NCBI GenBank assembly: GCA_965204405.1
Contig: CBDBEN010000005.1
Location: 2,480,001-2,544,000, forward strand
Direction: 5' to 3'
Source of the DNA: JANQPX01 sp965204405
Lineage (GTDB): Bacteria; Pseudomonadota; Alphaproteobacteria; Geminicoccales; Geminicoccaceae
DNA: 64,000 bases
A model generated the notes under the pieces. That model saw only the letters and a program-made list of their open reading frames with translations. It did no database searches and was not told the origin of the DNA. Position 1 is the stretch's first letter. Each line of letters begins with the position of its first letter. The position numbers and the translations under genes were made by a program. Shown piece after piece: positions 36,239 through 45,066 of this stretch.

Positions 36239-38530
36239 TTACTTGCCCCGTGCTTCGTCCAGCGCCTTCAAGACCTTGGGCGGCGACATCGGGAGTTCGG
36301 TAAAGCGGATGCCGGTCGCCTGCTCGATCGCGTTGGCGATGGCCGCCATCGGCGGCACGATCGGGGTTTCGCCGACCCCGCGCACGCCATAGGGGTGGCG
36401 CGGGTTGGGGCATTCCACGATCACCGTATCGATCATCGGAACATCGGAGGCGACGGGGATGCGATAGTCCAGAAAGCCCGGATTCTGCAGCTTGCCGTCT
36501 TCGCCGTAGACATACTCCTCGTTCAACGCCCAGCCGATCCCTTGAACGGCACCACCCTGATACTGACCTTCGACATAGGCAGGATGAACCGCCTTGCCGG
36601 CATCCTGGAGAACCGTATAGCGGAGGATGGTAACGCGGCCGGTTTCCTTGTCAACCTCGACATCGACCACATGGGTGCCGAGGCTAGGGGCTGCCCCCTG
36701 CACGTTCAAGCTCGCATGGCCGGTGATCGGGCCACCGGTCTTGCCGGCCATCTTGGCGATCTCGGCCATGGACATGGGCTCGAACTTGCCGGCATTCTCG
36801 CCAGCCGGCAGTGCGTGGCCGTCCTCCCATTTGACCGCATCCTCCGGGATCTCCCAGAGCTTGGCCGCACGCCGGCACATTTCGGCGATCGCCTGGCCTA
36901 CCGCTTCCTTGGCGGCAACGCCGTTGGAAAGCGTGGCTCGTGAGCCGCCTGTCAGGAAGGTGTAGCCGAGCGAGCTGGTATCGCCGATCAGCGGCCGGAT
37001 CTTGTCGTAGTCGATGCCGAACGCCTCGGCCGCCATAAGCGCGCTGGAGGCGCGGGAGCCGCCGATATCCGGCGTTCCCTGGATCAGGGTCGCGGTGCCG
37101 TCCTCGTTGACGTTGACGGTCATCGAGGTTTCGCCGCCGATATTGAACCAGAAGCCTGACGCCACGCCACGCCCCTGGTTCGGCCCAAGCGGTGCCTGGT
37201 AGTGATCATGGGCCTTGGCGCGCTCCAGGGTCTCGATCAAGCCGATCGGTCCGAACTTCGGCCCATAAGCGGCTTTGGTGCCTTCTTTCGCGGCATTCTT
37301 GAGCCGCAGATCCAGCGGATCGATCCCGAGCTTCTTGGCGACCTCGTCGACCACGCATTCCACGGCATATTCGGAGATCGGTGCACCAGGTGCCCGGTAA
37401 GCCGCGACCTTGGGCCGGTTGGTGACGATGTCGTACCCTACCGACTTGACGTTCTCCAGATCATAGGGCGCAAAGGCGCACATGGCACCGGGCCCCACCG
37501 GTCCCCCCTGGAAGGCGCCTGCTTGATAGTAAAGCTCGCACTCGCCGGCGGTGATCCTCCCGTCCGTGGTCGCTCCGATCTTGATGCGCATATGAGCACC
37601 CGAGGTCGGGCCGCTGGCCTTGAAGACTTCCTCCCGGCTCATCTGCATCTTGACCGGACGGCTGGCTTTCTTCGAGAGCGCCAAAGCCAGCGGCTCCAGA
37701 TAGACCACCGTCTTGCCGCCGAAGCCACCACCGATCTCGGAGGCGGTCACCCGAAGCTTGGACACATCCATGCCGAGGAGCTTGGCGCAGTGGGTGCGGA
37801 CGATGAAGTGTCCCTGGGTGCAGACGAACAGGTCTGCCTGCCCGTCCTCGGAGACGCTGGCGACGCAGGCATGGGGCTCGATATAGGCCTGATGCACTGG
37901 CTTGGTGTCGAAGCTTCGCTCGACCACCAGATCCGCCTGCTTGAAGCCGGCCTCGACATCACCGATCGAGAATTCCACCCGCTTGGAGGTATTGGATGCC
38001 TGGGTAGGAGCCGGTTCGACCCCTTCGGTGATCATGTCCTCGTGCAGGATTGGCGCATCCGGCTTGATCGCATCCAACACGTCGATGACATGGGGGAGAA
38101 TCTCGTAGTCCACCTCGATCAGGGCAAGCGCTCGCCGCGCGATGCTGTTGGAGGTCGCGGCGACTGCGGCGACGGCGTGCCCTTCATAAAGCGCCTTGTC
38201 CCGCGCCATCACATTGCGCACGACATCACGGTAATTGATCATCATCTCGCCGGCCGGCACCATCTCGGACGGCATGTCCTGAAAGTCAGCCGAGGTGACG
38301 ATCGCCTTCACACCAGGAAGAGCTTCGGCCTTGGACGTGTCAATGCCGCGGATCCGGGCGTGGGGGTGAGGGCTTCTCAGGACCTTGCCGAACAGCATGT
38401 CGGGCAGGCTCATGTCGGCGCCGAACTTGGCGCGGCCGGTCACTTTGTCAACGCCATCCGGCCGCACCGGACGGGTGCCGATCCATTTCAGCTCATTGCC
38501 GGCCTGATCCATCTTCAAGGCTGTCGCCAT
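36239..38530 (-). CDS. Xanthine dehydrogenase-family molybdopterin-binding subunit
   Basis: 763 residues, the large subunit of a three-subunit molybdenum hydroxylase. N-terminal DKVTGRAKFGADMSLPDMLF and GKVLRSPHPHARI are the aldehyde oxidase/xanthine dehydrogenase hammerhead domain. Cofactor loops include EIGGGFGGK and AYRAPGAP. The catalytic glutamate is in GVRGVGETPIVPP. The active-site loop is AYRAPGAP and not the AYRCSFR of CO dehydrogenase, so CO is not the substrate; a purine or N-heterocycle is plausible given ureide genes a few kilobases away, but unproven. Confidence 0.88.
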   Translation of the reverse strand: MATALKMDQAGNELKWIGTRPVRPDGVDKVTGRAKFGADMSLPDMLFGKVLRSPHPHARIRGIDTSKAEALPGVKAIVTSADFQDMPSEMVPAGEMMINYRDVVRNVMARDKALYEGHAVAAVAATSNSIARRALALIEVDYEILPHVIDVLDAIKPDAPILHEDMITEGVEPAPTQASNTSKRVEFSIGDVEAGFKQADLVVERSFDTKPVHQAYIEPHACVASVSEDGQADLFVCTQGHFIVRTHCAKLLGMDVSKLRVTASEIGGGFGGKTVVYLEPLALALSKKASRPVKMQMSREEVFKASGPTSGAHMRIKIGATTDGRITAGECELYYQAGAFQGGPVGPGAMCAFAPYDLENVKSVGYDIVTNRPKVAAYRAPGAPISEYAVECVVDEVAKKLGIDPLDLRLKNAAKEGTKAAYGPKFGPIGLIETLERAKAHDHYQAPLGPNQGRGVASGFWFNIGGETSMTVNVNEDGTATLIQGTPDIGGSRASSALMAAEAFGIDYDKIRPLIGDTSSLGYTFLTGGSRATLSNGVAAKEAVGQAIAEMCRRAAKLWEIPEDAVKWEDGHALPAGENAGKFEPMSMAEIAKMAGKTGGPITGHASLNVQGAAPSLGTHVVDVEVDKETGRVTILRYTVLQDAGKAVHPAYVEGQYQGGAVQGIGWALNEEYVYGEDGKLQNPGFLDYRIPVASDVPMIDTVIVECPNPRHPYGVRGVGETPIVPPMAAIANAIEQATGIRFTELPMSPPKVLKALDEARGK

Positions 38531-38532
38531 GA

Positions 38533-39009
38533 TCAGTTCCCCCTCATGTCGGCGGCGGTATCCATCACCGCTCGAACGATCTTGTCATAGCCTGTGCAGC
38601 GGCAAAGATTTCCGGCGAGCCAATAACGGACTTCCGTCTCGCTGGGATCCGGGTTTTTCTCCAAGAGCGCCTTGGCCGCTACCAGAAAACCTGGCGTGCA
38701 AACACCGCATTGCAAGGCCGCATGCTCCAGGAATTTCTGCTGCAGTGGATGCAGATCCTCGCCATCCGCCATGCCTTCGATGGTATCGACCGAGCTGCCT
38801 TCGACCTCGGCACCCAGTACAAGGCACGAACAGACGAGACGCCCGTCCACCATAACGCTGCAGGCGCCGCAGTCTCCGGACGCACATCCTTCTTTGGAGC
38901 CGGTCAGGTTTAGCTCGTCACGAAGCACGTCCAAGAGCGTCTGATCCGGCTCGCAGAGGAACTCCACATGGTCGCCATTGATGGTCGTGGAAATATGATA
39001 CTTGCCCAT
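38533..39009 (-). CDS. (2Fe-2S) subunit of molybdenum hydroxylase
   Basis: 158 residues, small iron-sulfur subunit. The plant-type cluster is bound by CASGDCGACSVMVDG and the distal C in RLVCSCL. The second cluster is bound by CGVCTPGFL and CRCTGYDKIVRAV. It passes electrons from the molybdenum centre to FAD. It starts at the last base of the FAD subunit gene (ATG overlapping TGA) and ends 2 bases before the large subunit gene. Confidence 0.93.
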   Translation of the reverse strand: MGKYHISTTINGDHVEFLCEPDQTLLDVLRDELNLTGSKEGCASGDCGACSVMVDGRLVCSCLVLGAEVEGSSVDTIEGMADGEDLHPLQQKFLEHAALQCGVCTPGFLVAAKALLEKNPDPSETEVRYWLAGNLCRCTGYDKIVRAVMDTAADMRGN

Positions 39010-39893
39010 CAGTGGGCTCCTCCATTGGAAGCGGCGATGCCCTTCGCCCGATCGACGGCTATCAGTGCTGCGCGCCTCGCCAGCACGCCTGCGACCTTGG
39101 TGCGGTATTCGATGGTTCCCCGCTTGTCGTCGATCGGGCTGCAGGCCGCCGAGGCCGCACTCGCCAGGTTTTCAAGCGCTGCGTCGTCGATCCTAGTCCC
39201 CATCAAGGCAGACGCCGCCGTCTCGACCAGGAGCGGGGTCGCGGCAACGGCTCCCAGCCCGACGCGGGCAGCGATGCAGGTTCCCTGGTCGTCGAGGGTT
39301 ACGTTGATCCCTGCGCCGACGACTGCGATGTCCATTTCGGTGCGCGGGATGAAACGGAGATAGGCGTCGCCGGAACGGGCCGGGCGGGCGGGGAGAAAGA
39401 CGGAGGTGATGATCTCGCCGTCGCTCAGCGAGGTTTGTCCGGGGGCGGTGACAACGTTTTCCACCGGCAGATCACGCTCACCGCCGGAGCCGTGGATACG
39501 CACAATGGCGCCGGCAGCGATCATGGCGGGCACGCTGTCGGCGGCAGGCGAGGCGTTGCAGAGGTTGCCGACCATCGAGGCTCGGCCCTGGATCTGGGTA
39601 GAGCCGATCAAATCCACGGCCTCGACGACGCCCGGCCAGAGCTGCTTGACCTCGGGATGCTCGGAAAGCTCGGCACCGGCAACCGCGGCGCCGATGCGAA
39701 AACCACCGTCCTCCGCGGTGATGTCCCGAAGCTCGGGAATCCGTTTGATGTCGACCACGAGATCGGGCTCGATCATACCTGCGCGGAGCTGCACGAGAAG
39801 GTCGGTGCCGCCTGCCAGGACTCGCGAGCGAGCCTTTCCGCCGGCAAGCAGCGCTACCGCCGCATCGATGGTTTCTGGACTTTCGTAACGCAT
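39009..39893 (-). CDS. FAD-binding subunit of molybdenum hydroxylase
   Basis: 294 residues, CoxM-like. The FAD pyrophosphate loop is AGGTDLLVQLRAG and the isoalloxazine region is NLCNASPAADSVPAMIA. A C-terminal CODH-FAD domain follows. First gene of the four-gene operon (FAD, 2Fe-2S, Mo, MoaD-like). Its start is about 120 bases from the next gene upstream on the same strand. Confidence 0.92.
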   Translation of the reverse strand: MRYESPETIDAAVALLAGGKARSRVLAGGTDLLVQLRAGMIEPDLVVDIKRIPELRDITAEDGGFRIGAAVAGAELSEHPEVKQLWPGVVEAVDLIGSTQIQGRASMVGNLCNASPAADSVPAMIAAGAIVRIHGSGGERDLPVENVVTAPGQTSLSDGEIITSVFLPARPARSGDAYLRFIPRTEMDIAVVGAGINVTLDDQGTCIAARVGLGAVAATPLLVETAASALMGTRIDDAALENLASAASAACSPIDDKRGTIEYRTKVAGVLARRAALIAVDRAKGIAASNGGAH

Positions 39894-40015
39894 GGGCCTG
39901 CCGTCTCTCCCTGCTGGTCATCTGGACCGGTCGGTGAAAAAAACAGCGTACCCTCGTCACCCCTTTAAGCTCAAGAGCCCTATGAGCGGTCGATGCTTGC
40001 GTCGTTCAGATCAAC

Positions 40016-42160
40016 TCAGCCGTCAGCGCCAATGAAAACACCAACGCAGCGATTCAGCGGCTCGGCGGTGTGGTCCTCGGTGATCTCGCGGGCGCCGACT
40101 TCCCCCTTGGCAATGAGCTCGATTCGGTCAGGATCGACACCTTGCTCTTCGAAAACGCGACGAAGCGAGGCCGCTCGGCGCTTGGCGAGGGAGAGATTGT
40201 TGGCTTTGGTGCCGATTGTATCGGTAAACCCGACCAGACGGATTTTCTCGACATCCTGTGCCTTGATCCAGGCCGCCGCCTCCTTGGCTTTGCGCACCCC
40301 TCCAGGCGTAAGCTCGGCGCTTCCCATATCGAAATGAACCTGAGTCAGGCGAATGCCCAGCGGCGTCTGCACAGGGAAGGGCTCATACAGAGGGTCGACC
40401 GGCAGGATTGCGAGATTGTTGGTGCTAACCGCGGCAATCGGGATCCGGGCAAATGTCTGATTTTCGCTCGCCCCTCCCTGAACTGCCTGCTGAAGCTGAT
40501 CGAGGCGATTGTCCGCGGTCGCGATCTGCTGTTGCCGCTCGCTCAGGAGCTTCTCCTGATAGCTCAGCTCGGTTTTCGTCTTCTGCAAGTCACTCTTTGC
40601 GGCCTCGAGGTCCTTTAGGACGGCTTCCTGGTTCGTGATGGTCTTGCGAATGGCCACGGCTTCGGTTGCGGTCGCCGTCCGCTCCTCCTTCAGGGCCGTA
40701 AGGCTTGCCTCGACTTCGTCTCTCTCCTCCTGGCGGGCTTCAAGTTCGCCGACCCGTTCCTCAAGCATGGCCTCGGTCTCGGAAATTCGCTTCTCCGCCG
40801 CGGTAACTTCTTCTTCCAGGGATACCAGTCGGGTATCGGCATAGGCGATGGCATCTTCCTTGTTCGCCAAGGAGGACTCCTGCTGCTCGATCTCGGCGGT
40901 GAGGCTGCTGATGCCGGCTTCGATTTCAGCCTGGGCCATTTCGAGATCGGCAAGCTGCTTTTTTGCCTGCTCGATGTCGCTCTCATGCTGCTCAAGGGCC
41001 GATTGAAGCTCGGTCAGCTTGCGCTCGCCTGCGAGGATCTGTTCGCTAAGCCTGACCAGTTCCTTTTCACTTTCCGAAAATGTCTGCTTCTTGTCCTGGA
41101 CGGCTTTTTCAACGGATTCCAGTTCGGTCTTCAACTCTGCCAGCCTGGCCTCGCTCTCTGCGATTTTTTGTTGATTGACGGCGAGCGCGCTCGCCCCTTC
41201 CTTCATGGCTTGCTCAGTGCGACCGACACGTTGTTCCAGGCTCGCAAGGGCCTGATCCGCCACTGCCTGTTCGGCAGCACCGGCCTCCAGCACAGCCAGT
41301 TTGGCGAGCAGGCTCTCATGCTCCTCCTGCAGCGCTGCCAGGCTCCGGTCGCGCTGTGAGAGCATGGCGCTTTGCCCGCTGAGTTTGGTCATGGTCTCGG
41401 TCAGACGTTCGCGAAGCGCATCCTGCTCGACAAGCCCGGCTTCCAACCCCTCGATCCTGGCGGTGGCCGCCTCGTAATCAGCTTGCACTTTCTCGAGCTC
41501 GCGGTCACGCTGGGCGAGGGTTGCCGTCCTTCCGCTGAGCGTGGTCATGGTTTTGCTCAAGCGTTCGCGCAGCACCCCTTCTTCGACGAGATCAGCCTCG
41601 AGTTCCTGAATTCGCGTGGTGGCCGCTTCGTAATCGGTACGCACACGTTCGAGTTCCCGGTCCCTTTGCTGCAGCGTGGCACTTCGTGCGCTCAGTGCGG
41701 TGCTAGCCTTGGTCAGCCGCTCGCGAAGGGTGGCGATATCGACATTGGCTGGCTGATTGCCGACCAACCCAAGCGCCTGGTCACCTTCGGCCAGAGCCCC
41801 GACATCCGCCTGGAGAGAGGCCAGACGCTCCTCCAGATCGGCGATCGCGGTTTCCCGCTCACTGATGTCGGTCTCAAGCTGGCCAACCTTTGCCTCGAGC
41901 CCGGTCTTGTCTTCCATCGTGTTGGAAAGGCTGGCTTCGGCGGCGGCAAGCTGCGCGCTGATCTCCTCGAGTTCGCCCGTGAGAGCCAGCTCAACCTCAG
42001 CTTTGCTGTCGAGCGTCGCTACGGCCTGTTGCAGGCTCCTGGCATCCTCGTGCTGGCGCTTCGACGAATAGGCCACGATGCCCCAGCCCAGTAAGGCGAC
42101 GGCAAGCAGGACCGCAAGACCGGCTTTTGCAGAACGCGGCAGCGATAGGAAACTTTCCAT
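40016..42160 (-). CDS. Long coiled-coil protein with C-terminal OmpA peptidoglycan-binding domain
   Basis: 714 residues. One N-terminal membrane helix (about 12-31: GLAVLLAVALLGWGIVAYS) with a short basic cytoplasmic end precedes about 500 residues of almost pure coiled coil. Residues 145-300 consist of three tandem 52-residue repeats, each opening LRERL(T/S)(K/E) and containing QRDREL-type and DYEAAT-type segments. The C-terminal OmpA domain (about 600-714) has VHFDMGSAELTPGGV, LVGFTDTIGTKANNLSLAKR and RRVFEEQGV. The layout is that of an inner-membrane tether reaching the peptidoglycan. No TolB or Pal genes are nearby. Confidence 0.87.
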   Translation of the reverse strand: MESFLSLPRSAKAGLAVLLAVALLGWGIVAYSSKRQHEDARSLQQAVATLDSKAEVELALTGELEEISAQLAAAEASLSNTMEDKTGLEAKVGQLETDISERETAIADLEERLASLQADVGALAEGDQALGLVGNQPANVDIATLRERLTKASTALSARSATLQQRDRELERVRTDYEAATTRIQELEADLVEEGVLRERLSKTMTTLSGRTATLAQRDRELEKVQADYEAATARIEGLEAGLVEQDALRERLTETMTKLSGQSAMLSQRDRSLAALQEEHESLLAKLAVLEAGAAEQAVADQALASLEQRVGRTEQAMKEGASALAVNQQKIAESEARLAELKTELESVEKAVQDKKQTFSESEKELVRLSEQILAGERKLTELQSALEQHESDIEQAKKQLADLEMAQAEIEAGISSLTAEIEQQESSLANKEDAIAYADTRLVSLEEEVTAAEKRISETEAMLEERVGELEARQEERDEVEASLTALKEERTATATEAVAIRKTITNQEAVLKDLEAAKSDLQKTKTELSYQEKLLSERQQQIATADNRLDQLQQAVQGGASENQTFARIPIAAVSTNNLAILPVDPLYEPFPVQTPLGIRLTQVHFDMGSAELTPGGVRKAKEAAAWIKAQDVEKIRLVGFTDTIGTKANNLSLAKRRAASLRRVFEEQGVDPDRIELIAKGEVGAREITEDHTAEPLNRCVGVFIGADG
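41261..41728 (-). repeat. Three tandem 156-bp coding repeats
   Basis: They encode residues 145-300 of the OmpA coiled-coil protein, each unit 52 residues long with exact period (starts at 145, 197 and 249). Copies 1 and 2 are most alike and copy 3 has diverged. The period of 52 is not a multiple of 7, so heptad phase must be corrected by stutters. Confidence 0.8.
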
Positions 42161-42503
42161 CGCTCAACCCTCCCAACGAGTTCTAACTACGGAAATTCGA
42201 TAGCTCGGACGAATATCCCCTTGAAGAATAGCGAAAAACTGAGCGGCACCACAATAGCAACGCTTGTATTCCCATAGTGAATCCCCGCAAAAAACACAAA
42301 AATAGGTGTTTTATCCACAGAACGATCCAGGGATTGACTTTATTGTCATCAACTTGAATGAGAAAAACAACGATCGGCAAAGGCTTTCAAGGTGTTAAAG
42401 CCTGGCTCAACGAGAAAGAATATTAACGCTTTAGTTGATTATTACTCAGATAAAGTCGCCTTGTCAAAATCTGTGAATCAGGTTGGATGTTGGGGGGAAG
42501 CGG
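42161..42503. other. AT-rich intergenic region with two hairpins
   Basis: About 340 bases between two minus-strand genes, clearly more AT-rich than the flanks. It holds an inverted repeat AAAACAC/GTGTTTT (42291-42312) followed on the minus strand by six T, and another AGGCTTT/AAAGCCT (42381-42403). Either may end transcription of the upstream oxidoreductase gene. TTGACT near 42333 and other hexamers could serve promoters for the OmpA gene, without a clear pair. Confidence 0.4.
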
Positions 42504-43391
42504 TTATTTTTCCTGAGCCAGCATTTCGATCACGTTCTCGTAGGACTTGTCGCTGTTGTTCCATTCTTCCTGCGTTACTTGCGCGAGAGGGTCTTTGGCG
42601 ACATCTCGGTATATCCCAGCAGCACCTTCGAACAGTTTTGGCGTCAGCCCGGAAGCTTGGAACGTCTTGGCGATCTCCTCCATCTCGCCCACCCATCGGT
42701 GCGCCTTGGGCACCATGCCCGGAACATGCCGACGCATCCGCTCCAGCATTTGTGTCTGGCTAAGCTCGAACTCGTCGCGAAGCGTGCCTCTTACCCCCAT
42801 TCTTTCGGCAGCGATGGAAAGGCCGGTCATCAGCGCGGTCGTACCTTTGGTGAGTGCTGCATAGCACATCTTGACGGCTGAAGCCTGGCCGGCCGTGTCT
42901 CCGATCACGCGCACATCAAGGCCATGGTCTTTGAGAACGGCAAGGCGGTCGGCTTCTTTGCCCGAGGCGTAGAAGCGGGTTGCGGCACTGCTCTCTCTGG
43001 GTGGCGGCCCGATGATGCCGGCGTCAACAAAGCTGCCGCCGGCCGCTTCGACGATACCGCTGATGCCCAACGCGGTCTCGGGGGCGATCGCGTTGCAGTC
43101 GACATAGGTTAGATCGCTCGCGGACCGCCCGATGAGAGGCGCAAGCTGCCGCGCCAAGGGCTCCGCCTCGGCAGGGACGAGGATCGACAGGAGAAGGTCA
43201 GCCTCATCGACCAGGGCCTGGCGATCCGCGACGACATCGATCCCGGCCTTGGCGGCAAGTGATTCGGTCCTGCTGCTTCGGCCCTCAAGGGAGGTGATGA
43301 CGCGCAGGCCATGCCGCCGGAGCAAGGCACCGACCGCGTGGCCCATATCGCCAGGCGACATCACGGCGATCGTGGGAGCAGACGTCTTCAT
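42504..43391 (-). CDS. NAD(P)-dependent oxidoreductase, 6-phosphogluconate dehydrogenase-like with DUF1932 domain
   Basis: 295 residues from the ATG at 43391. The N-terminal Rossmann domain reads IAVMSPGDMGHAVGALLRRH. The conserved lysine region is GQASAVKMCYAALTKG, and the C-terminal helical part is of the DUF1932 type (ERMRRHVPGMVPKAHRWVGE). It is divergent from the ureidoglycine aminotransferase gene (about 200-base gap), so a role next to that pathway, such as reducing a glyoxylate- or tartronate-derived product, is possible but not shown. Confidence 0.82.
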   Translation of the reverse strand: MKTSAPTIAVMSPGDMGHAVGALLRRHGLRVITSLEGRSSRTESLAAKAGIDVVADRQALVDEADLLLSILVPAEAEPLARQLAPLIGRSASDLTYVDCNAIAPETALGISGIVEAAGGSFVDAGIIGPPPRESSAATRFYASGKEADRLAVLKDHGLDVRVIGDTAGQASAVKMCYAALTKGTTALMTGLSIAAERMGVRGTLRDEFELSQTQMLERMRRHVPGMVPKAHRWVGEMEEIAKTFQASGLTPKLFEGAAGIYRDVAKDPLAQVTQEEWNNSDKSYENVIEMLAQEK

Positions 43392-43588
43392 GGCTTCGGT
43401 CTCCGAAAAGATTTTTTGACTGGTTGCGACTCTTGTCAGCCAGCTTACGACGATTGTCAAAGAACGGGGCCGGATGAATGATCATCTAGAATGGGCGGCT
43501 GTATCTCGCTGCCGGCGTCGATTGACGCTCCGCTGGATTGAGGACAGGATCGAGGGACTTTAAGCTCCGGCCCGGTTTTGGGAGGAAG

Positions 43589-44851
43589 ATGACCATGATG
43601 AATCTGCGCGACCGTCTGGAAGGCGCGCCCCTCGATCCGCCGCCGCGGCTCCTGATGGGACCGGGACCGGTCGACGTCTATCCGCGTGTGCTGCGCGCGA
43701 TGTCGGCACCGATGCTGGGGCAGTTCGATCCGGCCTTCACCGAGTATATGAACCAGATCATGGCACTCTATCGCCGGGTGTTCTGCACGCAGAATCAATG
43801 GACGCTGCTGGTCAACGGCACGGCGCGGGCCGGCATCGAAGCCTGCCTGACGTCCATCCTTTCGCCCAGCGACAAGGTGCTGATCCCGATGTTCGGGCGT
43901 TTTGGCCATCTCCTGAAGGAGATCTGCACCCGTGTGGGCGCAGACGTCGTTACGATCGAGACCGAATGGGGCAAGGTGTTCGAGCCATCCGTGATCGACG
44001 CAGCCATTCGTGAGCATCGGCCGAAGCTGGTGGCTTGTGTTCAGGGGGACACCTCGACCACCATGGCGCAGCCGCTGGCCGAGATCGGCAAGCTATGCCG
44101 TGAGCACGACACTCTCCTCTATGTCGATGCCACCGCAACGATCTGCGGAATGCCGCTGGAGGTCGATCGCTGGTGCATCGATGCGGTGTCGTCCGGCCTG
44201 CAAAAATGCATGTCGGGACCGCCCGGCACCTCGCCGATCACTTTCAATGACCGAGTCGAGCGGGTCGTCAGCCGGCGGCGTCATATCGAAGGCGGCATCA
44301 GAACAGACGATGCGGTGGACGGCGAGGGGGACATTATCCGCTCCAACTATTTCGACCTCGCGATGCTGATGGACTATTGGAGCCCGAAGCGGCTGAACCA
44401 CCACACCGAATCCACCTCCATGCTCTATGCGGCAAGGGAATGTGCGCAGGTCATCCTGGAGGAGGGGCTGGAAGCCGGGTTCGCGCGTCACGAGCTTACC
44501 AGCCGGGCACTTCGGGCAGGGCTTCAGGCGTTGGGGCTGACCCTTTTCGGCGATGAGGCGCACCGCATGCCGAATGTCACCGGCGTGGTCATTCCGGAAG
44601 AGATCGCCGATGGCGAGCAGGTGAGAGGTGCCATGCTGCACGATTTCGGCATCGAAATCGGCACGTCCTTCGGGCCGCTGCACGGCAAGATCTGGCGGAT
44701 CGGGACTATGGGGCATGTGTGCCGAAAAACGAATATTCTGCGCTGCCTCGCTTCGCTGGAGACCGTCCTTCGCCGCAACGGTTTTCGCTGTGAACAGGGG
44801 GCAGGTGTCGATGCGGCCTATGACGTGTATGATGCGGAACAGGCCGCTTAA
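43589..44851 (+). CDS. pucG: (S)-ureidoglycine--glyoxylate aminotransferase (PucG-like)
   Basis: 420 residues from the ATG at 43589 (GGGAGGAAG before it). Class V PLP aminotransferase with LLMGPGPVDVYPRVLRAMSA at the N-terminus, substrate/cofactor segment VNGTARAGIEACLTSILSP, aspartate in LLYVDATATICG, and the PLP lysine in SSGLQKCMSGPPG. The neighbouring Gln-Lys-Cys and the WS-rich loop are shared with PucG of purine-degrading bacteria, which transfers the ureidoglycine amino group to glyoxylate, giving oxalurate and glycine. Alternative: alanine-glyoxylate or serine-glyoxylate aminotransferase. The following oxamate/oxalurate carbamoyltransferase genes support the PucG reading. Confidence 0.85.
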   Translation: MTMMNLRDRLEGAPLDPPPRLLMGPGPVDVYPRVLRAMSAPMLGQFDPAFTEYMNQIMALYRRVFCTQNQWTLLVNGTARAGIEACLTSILSPSDKVLIPMFGRFGHLLKEICTRVGADVVTIETEWGKVFEPSVIDAAIREHRPKLVACVQGDTSTTMAQPLAEIGKLCREHDTLLYVDATATICGMPLEVDRWCIDAVSSGLQKCMSGPPGTSPITFNDRVERVVSRRRHIEGGIRTDDAVDGEGDIIRSNYFDLAMLMDYWSPKRLNHHTESTSMLYAARECAQVILEEGLEAGFARHELTSRALRAGLQALGLTLFGDEAHRMPNVTGVVIPEEIADGEQVRGAMLHDFGIEIGTSFGPLHGKIWRIGTMGHVCRKTNILRCLASLETVLRRNGFRCEQGAGVDAAYDVYDAEQAA

Positions 44852-44878
44852 GTCGCGCCATCAAAAGGAAGCCCGCCA

Positions 44879-45058
44879 ATGCCGGACAACAAACCGAACA
44901 ATCTCCTGAAACAGCCGATCAAAGTCATCAATATCGGTCTGGAAGGCTTTGCCGATGACCTGACCGGCCAGGAGGTTCCGGTCATCCATGTCCAATGGGT
45001 ACCGCCTGCGGGAGGCAATCCGAAACTTGCCGATCTCCTTTCCAAACTAGGATCCTGA
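44879..45058 (+). CDS. Small protein, likely detached C-terminal domain of FdrA/AllF
   Basis: 59 codons, ATG preceded by AAAGGAAG, ending 8 bases before allG. The product reads KVINIGLEGFADDLTGQEV, then PVIHVQWVPPAGGNPKLADL. This I/V-N-I/V-G-L ... V-x-W-x-P-P-A-G-G pattern is, as I recall it, the C-terminal segment of single-chain FdrA proteins. The FdrA encoded downstream here is 499 residues, about 55 short of E. coli FdrA (555), which fits a domain split off and moved to the front of the operon. Confidence 0.7.
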   Translation: MPDNKPNNLLKQPIKVINIGLEGFADDLTGQEVPVIHVQWVPPAGGNPKLADLLSKLGS

Positions 45059-45066
45059 GGGAAATT

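Noticed and set aside
36239..38530. Carbon monoxide dehydrogenase (CoxL) identity
   Set aside because: The active-site loop is AYRAPGAP, not the AYRCSFR that defines CO dehydrogenase.
37202..38590. 462-codon open frame on the plus strand opposite the molybdenum hydroxylase subunit genes
   Set aside because: Antisense shadow; the minus strand carries all family motifs and tight operon spacing.
41261..41728. Tandem repeats as a CRISPR-like or minisatellite array
   Set aside because: The 156-bp units are in frame, coding and without spacers; they are protein repeats in a coiled coil.
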